From: Oleidesulfovibrio sp047973035
GTDB lineage: Bacteria > Desulfobacterota > Desulfovibrionia > Desulfovibrionales > Desulfovibrionaceae
Reading direction: 5' to 3'
Assembly: GCF_047973035.1 (NCBI RefSeq)
Contig: NZ_JBKEBF010000020.1
Coordinates: 62,001-126,000, forward strand
DNA length: 64,000 bases
A program made the position numbers and the translations under genes. The notes under the pieces are model-generated. The model ran no database searches. It worked only from the letters and a program-made list of their open reading frames with translations, and had not been told where the DNA came from. Numbering within the stretch: the first letter of the stretch is position 1; every line of letters begins with the position of its first letter. Shown in pieces: positions 60,727-64,000 of this stretch.

Positions 60727-62166
60727 GTGAACCGTTGGAGCTTTTCTAAACTTTTTACCGCAGTACTGACCATTATTGCGGTATCTCTGCTACCCTGTCT
60801 TGCACTGGCAGCAGGCGGTCATGGTGCCCCCCATCTTGACGGGGCTCAGCTTGGCGTAATGTGGGTAATCCCCTTCGCCTGCATGCTGCTCTCCATCGCT
60901 ATCTTCCCGCTTGCCGCACCGCACTTCTGGCATCACCACTTTGGCAAGGTTTCCGCTTTCTGGGCGCTTGCCTTCATAGTTCCTTTTACTCTCAACTTCG
61001 GATTTTCGCTTGCACTGTACGAGCTGATCCACACCCTTTTCCTTGAATACATCCCGTTCATCATCCTGCTGCTATCCCTGTTTACCGTTGCAGGCGGCGT
61101 GCGTCTGACCGGTTCACTGGTAGGTACTCCGCTTGTGAACACCGGCCTGCTGCTTGTCGGTACCGTACTGGCCAGCTGGATGGGAACCACCGGCGCAGCC
61201 ATGCTGCTTATCCGCCCCCTGCTGCGCGCAAACTCTCACCGTAAGTACAAAGTGCACTCTGTTGTATTTTTCATCTTCCTCGTTGCCAACATCGGTGGCT
61301 CGCTGACTCCGCTCGGTGACCCGCCACTGTTCCTCGGCTTCCTGAAAGGTGTTTCCTTCTTCTGGACCACCAGCCATATGCTGGTTCCCATGATTCTGGT
61401 AGCATCTCTTCTGCTGGCACTGTACTTTGTGCTGGACACCATGCTGTTTGCCAAAGAAGGCAAGCCCACCCCTGAGGTGGACAACTCCGGCGAAAAGCTT
61501 GGCCTTGAAGGTAAAATCAACCTGCTGCTGCTTGTCGGCGTTGTGGGCTCTGTTCTGTTGAGCGGCCTGTGGAAGCCCGGCGTAAGCGTCGACCTCTACC
61601 ACGTACCTGTCGAACTGCAGAACATCGTTCGCGACATTCTGTTGCTTGTTATCGCCGGTCTCTCTCTGAAGCTGACCGACCCCGAAAGCCGCAGAAAGAA
61701 CGACTTCAACTGGTTCCCCATTGTAGAAGTTGCAAAACTGTTCTCCGGCATTTTCATTTCCATGATTCCCGCCATCGCGATTCTTAAGGCCGGCGAATCC
61801 GGAGCCCTGCGCAGCGTTATCGAAATGGTAAGCCACGACGGCCAGCCTGTTAACACCATGTACTTCTGGCTGACCGGTATTCTTTCCAGCTTCCTTGACA
61901 ACGCTCCGACCTACCTCGTGTTCTTCAACACTGCAGGCGGCGACGCAGTACACCTGATGAACGACCTGTCCCAGACGCTGCTGGCTATCTCTGCCGGTGC
62001 AGTGTTCATGGGCGCTAACACCTACATTGGTAACGCTCCCAACTTCATGGTTCGTTCCATTGCAGAAGATCAGGGTGTTAAGATGCCCAGCTTCTTTGGC
62101 TACATGATGTGGTCCGGTGGTATCCTGATCCCCATCTTCGTAGTTGTATCATTCGTTTTCTTCTAG
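60727..62166 (+). CDS. NhaD-type Na+/H+ antiporter
   Basis: A 479-aa inner-membrane antiporter of the ion transporter superfamily that exports sodium for protons, important in saline media. It has a cleavable-looking N-terminal segment (about 8-28) and then ten or more membrane helices. NhaD signatures are GSLTPLGDPPLFLGFLKG (about 197-214), ending SSFLDNAPTYLVFF and MGANTYIGNAPNFMVRSIAED. The start is a GTG at 60727, with AAGGAGG about 9 bases upstream. It is preceded by a structured leader. CitM-like citrate transport is unlikely given the DNAPTYL core. Confidence 0.85.
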   Translation: MNRWSFSKLFTAVLTIIAVSLLPCLALAAGGHGAPHLDGAQLGVMWVIPFACMLLSIAIFPLAAPHFWHHHFGKVSAFWALAFIVPFTLNFGFSLALYELIHTLFLEYIPFIILLLSLFTVAGGVRLTGSLVGTPLVNTGLLLVGTVLASWMGTTGAAMLLIRPLLRANSHRKYKVHSVVFFIFLVANIGGSLTPLGDPPLFLGFLKGVSFFWTTSHMLVPMILVASLLLALYFVLDTMLFAKEGKPTPEVDNSGEKLGLEGKINLLLLVGVVGSVLLSGLWKPGVSVDLYHVPVELQNIVRDILLLVIAGLSLKLTDPESRRKNDFNWFPIVEVAKLFSGIFISMIPAIAILKAGESGALRSVIEMVSHDGQPVNTMYFWLTGILSSFLDNAPTYLVFFNTAGGDAVHLMNDLSQTLLAISAGAVFMGANTYIGNAPNFMVRSIAEDQGVKMPSFFGYMMWSGGILIPIFVVVSFVFF

Positions 62167-62196
62167 TCGGGCCTGGAAGAAAGCAGAAGCATGATG

Positions 62197-62232
62197 TGGG
62201 TGCCCTAGGGCAGGACTCCTCCTGGGCACCCA
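62197..62232 (+). repeat. Inverted repeat after the antiporter gene
   Basis: TGGGTGCCC (62197-62205) and GGGCACCCA (62224-62232), perfect 9-base arms, loop 18, no T-run. It lies between the stop codon and the terminator and may protect the 3' end. Confidence 0.5.
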
Positions 62233-62246
62233 TTCATGGACAAAAA

Positions 62247-62285
62247 TCGGGGGCGGAAAATTTTTTCCGCCCCCGAATCTTTTTG
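62247..62285 (+). terminator. Intrinsic terminator after the antiporter gene
   Basis: TCGGGGGCGG (62247-62256) with CCGCCCCCGA (62267-62276), inner A/T pairs extending the stem, followed by ATCTTTTTG. Confidence 0.88.
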
Positions 62286-62379
62286 AAAATCAGGCGTAAT
62301 AACACCAGCCAATGGTAGCATCATGCGGCATCAAACACGCCCATGCGCCTCCCTGCTACAACTCTCATGTAGTTGGCAC

Positions 62380-62410
62380 AAAAAAAGCCCGATACTACCT
62401 GCATCGGGCC
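62380..62410 (-). terminator. Terminator of the heptosyltransferase gene
   Basis: A 7-bp stem (62387-62393 with 62403-62409), 9-base loop, seven Ts on the minus strand. Confidence 0.82.
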
Positions 62411-62435
62411 TTACTATTCAAACACAGCTACCGTG

Positions 62436-63470
62436 TTACTCTCCGAAAAGCTTAGACTTCACATCACTCCAGACTGCTTCCGGAGTAATTTCCGTCATAC
62501 ATCTATGATGCCCTTTGGGACATTGTTGAGGGCCATGCAGACCGCACGGGCGACACTCAACATCCGCTTCTAAAACAGCAGAGGTTTCACCTCTGGGATA
62601 AAAACCTAACGCACGTACGGTAGGCCCGAACACCGCAGTCACAGGAGTACGCTGAGCCCACGCAAGATGCATGGGACCTGAATCATTGGTCACATAGCAT
62701 CCCAGCCGCCCTAGATGCGCAGCAAGTTCCGGTAATGTTAACTTGCCGGAAAGATCAAGAACCGCGTCCTGCTTTCCTGCCGTGTCGATTCGTTCAAGCA
62801 CATCACGCGCCATATATTCTTCACCGGGACCTGCAAACAGTATCACCTGCGCACCGGCAGCAACCGCACGTGAACCGACTTCTGCGTAGGAAGCAGCAGG
62901 CCAGCGTTTCGTTCCCCACACAGAACCGGGGTGCAGACCAACTACAGGGCCACGCACATAGCGGGCAACAAACTGTTCTGCGCTCTGCTCTGCCTGCTCC
63001 GGCAAAACCAGTTCAGGCCAATCCTGCACTGCAGAAATACCCAACGGCTTAACCAGTTCCAGAAGCCGTTCTATTTCTTCCAGTTCGGCAAATCTTCGCG
63101 ACACTGTGTGCGTATAAAAATATCTGTTGATACAAGGTGACTTGTAACCGATACGCACTTTGGCGCTTGACCACCGGGCAATCATCCCGCTTCTGAAACT
63201 GGTATGTGCAGAAATAAACAGCGAGTAATTACGTGCGGCAAGTTCACGTCCCAGCTTAAGAGCGCCTTTGGCCCCTTTCTGCGCACCGTTCTTGTCATAA
63301 CCATATACGCCTGCCAGTTCCGGCTGCGCGGCAAAAAGGCCTTCAAATCCTTTCCGCACCCAAAAATCAATTTCTGCATCTGGATAAGCATTTTTCAAAG
63401 TGCGGATAAGCGGAAGTGTAAGAACAGCGTCTCCGAGAAAAGCAGTATTCCATACAGCTATGCGTCGCAC
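62436..63470 (-). CDS. LPS heptosyltransferase (WaaF/RfaF-like)
   Basis: A 344-aa GT-B glycosyltransferase of family 9 that adds ADP-heptose to the LPS inner core. The N-terminus NTAFLGDAVLTLPLIRTLK (about 8-26) is the family acceptor region. The donor site has GLHPGSVWGTKRWP (about 180-193), DLSGKLTLPELA and VTNDSGPMHLAWA, all diagnostic for heptosyltransferases. The C-terminus includes CRPCG and CPKGHHRCM, a cysteine pattern seen in several members. The start is a GTG at 63468-63470, overlapping the upstream gmhB-like gene by 13 bases. WaaF against WaaC cannot be settled here. Confidence 0.88.
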   Translation of the reverse strand: MRRIAVWNTAFLGDAVLTLPLIRTLKNAYPDAEIDFWVRKGFEGLFAAQPELAGVYGYDKNGAQKGAKGALKLGRELAARNYSLFISAHTSFRSGMIARWSSAKVRIGYKSPCINRYFYTHTVSRRFAELEEIERLLELVKPLGISAVQDWPELVLPEQAEQSAEQFVARYVRGPVVGLHPGSVWGTKRWPAASYAEVGSRAVAAGAQVILFAGPGEEYMARDVLERIDTAGKQDAVLDLSGKLTLPELAAHLGRLGCYVTNDSGPMHLAWAQRTPVTAVFGPTVRALGFYPRGETSAVLEADVECRPCGLHGPQQCPKGHHRCMTEITPEAVWSDVKSKLFGE

Positions 63471-64000
63471 GCGTCATCCTCCAGCACAGTAGTCACCCAA
63501 CGTAAGGCACTTGCAAGATTATAAGCGACAACATCAGGTAAAAAAGTATCCCCGACAGCAGCAGATACATCGTTCTTGCGAATATCGACCCACCCTTTCA
63601 ATTGCGCAGCTTCATCAGCCTGTACACCCAGCCCCAGCTTTTCAGCTTCTGCCATGCCCTTACCTGTCAAAACAAGGATACTTGCGGCCAGACCGGCATT
63701 TTTGCCAAAAGCCACATCTGCATATTTATCCCCGATCATCACACTTTTGCCCGCATTCAGGCTAAAGGCCGACTCAAGCATGCGCCACATACCTATTTCA
63801 GGCTTCCGACAAAGGCACTTTGCAGGTGTCGCGTCAGGAGTATGCGGGCAATGCACAGAGGCAGAGACAACCGCACCATCTGCCTGCAGCATTTCATCCA
63901 ACCGGATACGACACTGCTGGTACTGTTCTTCAGAAAACATACCACGACCGATGCCGGACTGGTTTGTCACGACAAACAGTTTTTTCCCCGCGGCACAAGC
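63458..64000 (-). CDS. gmhB: D-glycero-beta-D-manno-heptose-1,7-bisphosphate 7-phosphatase (5' end outside window)
   Basis: A HAD-family phosphatase in the ADP-heptose pathway. The open frame continues past the window edge; about 180 codons are seen. It has FVVTNQSGIGRG (motif 2 threonine), the zinc-binding loop CPHTPD...CLCRKP with the Cys-x-His and Cys-x-Cys pairs typical of GmhB, and the acidic VMIGDKYADV (motif 4). The nucleophile DxD lies outside the window. It overlaps the heptosyltransferase gene, so precursor supply and use are coupled. A histidinol-phosphatase-type relative is less likely because of the neighbour. Confidence 0.88.
   Translation of the reverse strand, partial: ACAAGKKLFVVTNQSGIGRGMFSEEQYQQCRIRLDEMLQADGAVVSASVHCPHTPDATPAKCLCRKPEIGMWRMLESAFSLNAGKSVMIGDKYADVAFGKNAGLAASILVLTGKGMAEAEKLGLGVQADEAAQLKGWVDIRKNDVSAAVGDTFLPDVVAYNLASALRWVTTVLEDDACDA

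Noticed and set aside
1..64000. CRISPR arrays, insertion sequences, prophage modules
   Set aside because: No regularly spaced repeats, transposase or structural phage genes were seen on either strand.

Overview
The window looks like chromosomal core DNA of a Desulfovibrio-type sulfate reducer (Desulfobacterota). This placement is an inference. It rests on an acetyl-CoA carboxylase with alpha and beta carboxyltransferase fused in one chain beside a divergent biotin carboxylase, a selenocysteine tRNA, LPS heptose genes, two flagellins with a sigma-28-type promoter, and a mid-range GC content. No sulfate-reduction gene lies in the window. No integrase, transposase, CRISPR array or phage block was seen, so this is mostly housekeeping sequence with unusual local details.

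Layout. 1-7.3 kb: fused accA/accD (3' end off the window), biotin carboxylase, a PilZ protein and motB/motA on the minus strand, then purine nucleoside phosphorylase and two small unknown genes. 7.4-14.2 kb: a FapA-like DUF342 protein, typA, a short unknown, a YheT-type hydrolase and an HI0933-type flavoprotein. 14.3-22.5 kb: cbiB/cobD, trmL, a FadL-type porin, a response regulator plus hybrid kinase, a duplicated cysteine-motif protein and priA. 22.5-29.4 kb: a minus-strand run ftsH-folP-cdaA-cdaR-glmM-galU joining proteolysis, folate, c-di-AMP and envelope sugar precursors. 29.8-34.3 kb: a large PAS hybrid kinase, selC, an FmdB zinc ribbon and a CDF metal exporter.

34.3-41.3 kb: a BMP-type nucleoside/purine ABC importer followed by xanthine-guanine phosphoribosyltransferase, an HD phosphohydrolase and a DUF2238 membrane protein. 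Together with the phosphorylase at 5.6 kb these suggest purine uptake and salvage. 41.3-48.1 kb: two tandem flagellins, panB, a probable papain-like protein on the opposite strand, then panC-DUF502-metK. 48.1-53.3 kb: a two-repeat membrane protein, a CatB-like acetyltransferase, cheV, a YprB-type nuclease, nth, cutA and a PfkB kinase. 53.5-64 kb: an RNA methyltransferase, a divergent pair of paralogous glycosyltransferases plus a third one, trmH, an NhaD-type antiporter behind a structured leader, and waaF-like and gmhB-like genes for LPS core heptose.

The most interesting signals are: (i) the antiporter leader, which has a promoter, a possible aptamer and two tandem intrinsic terminators and looks like a riboswitch, with Na+ the first ligand to test; (ii) an intrinsic terminator inside the start of folP, between ftsH and the c-di-AMP genes; (iii) an unannotated Cys-His-Asp protein between panB and panC; (iv) the mirror-image glycosyltransferase pair; and (v) a small protein made of two copies of one four-cysteine motif.
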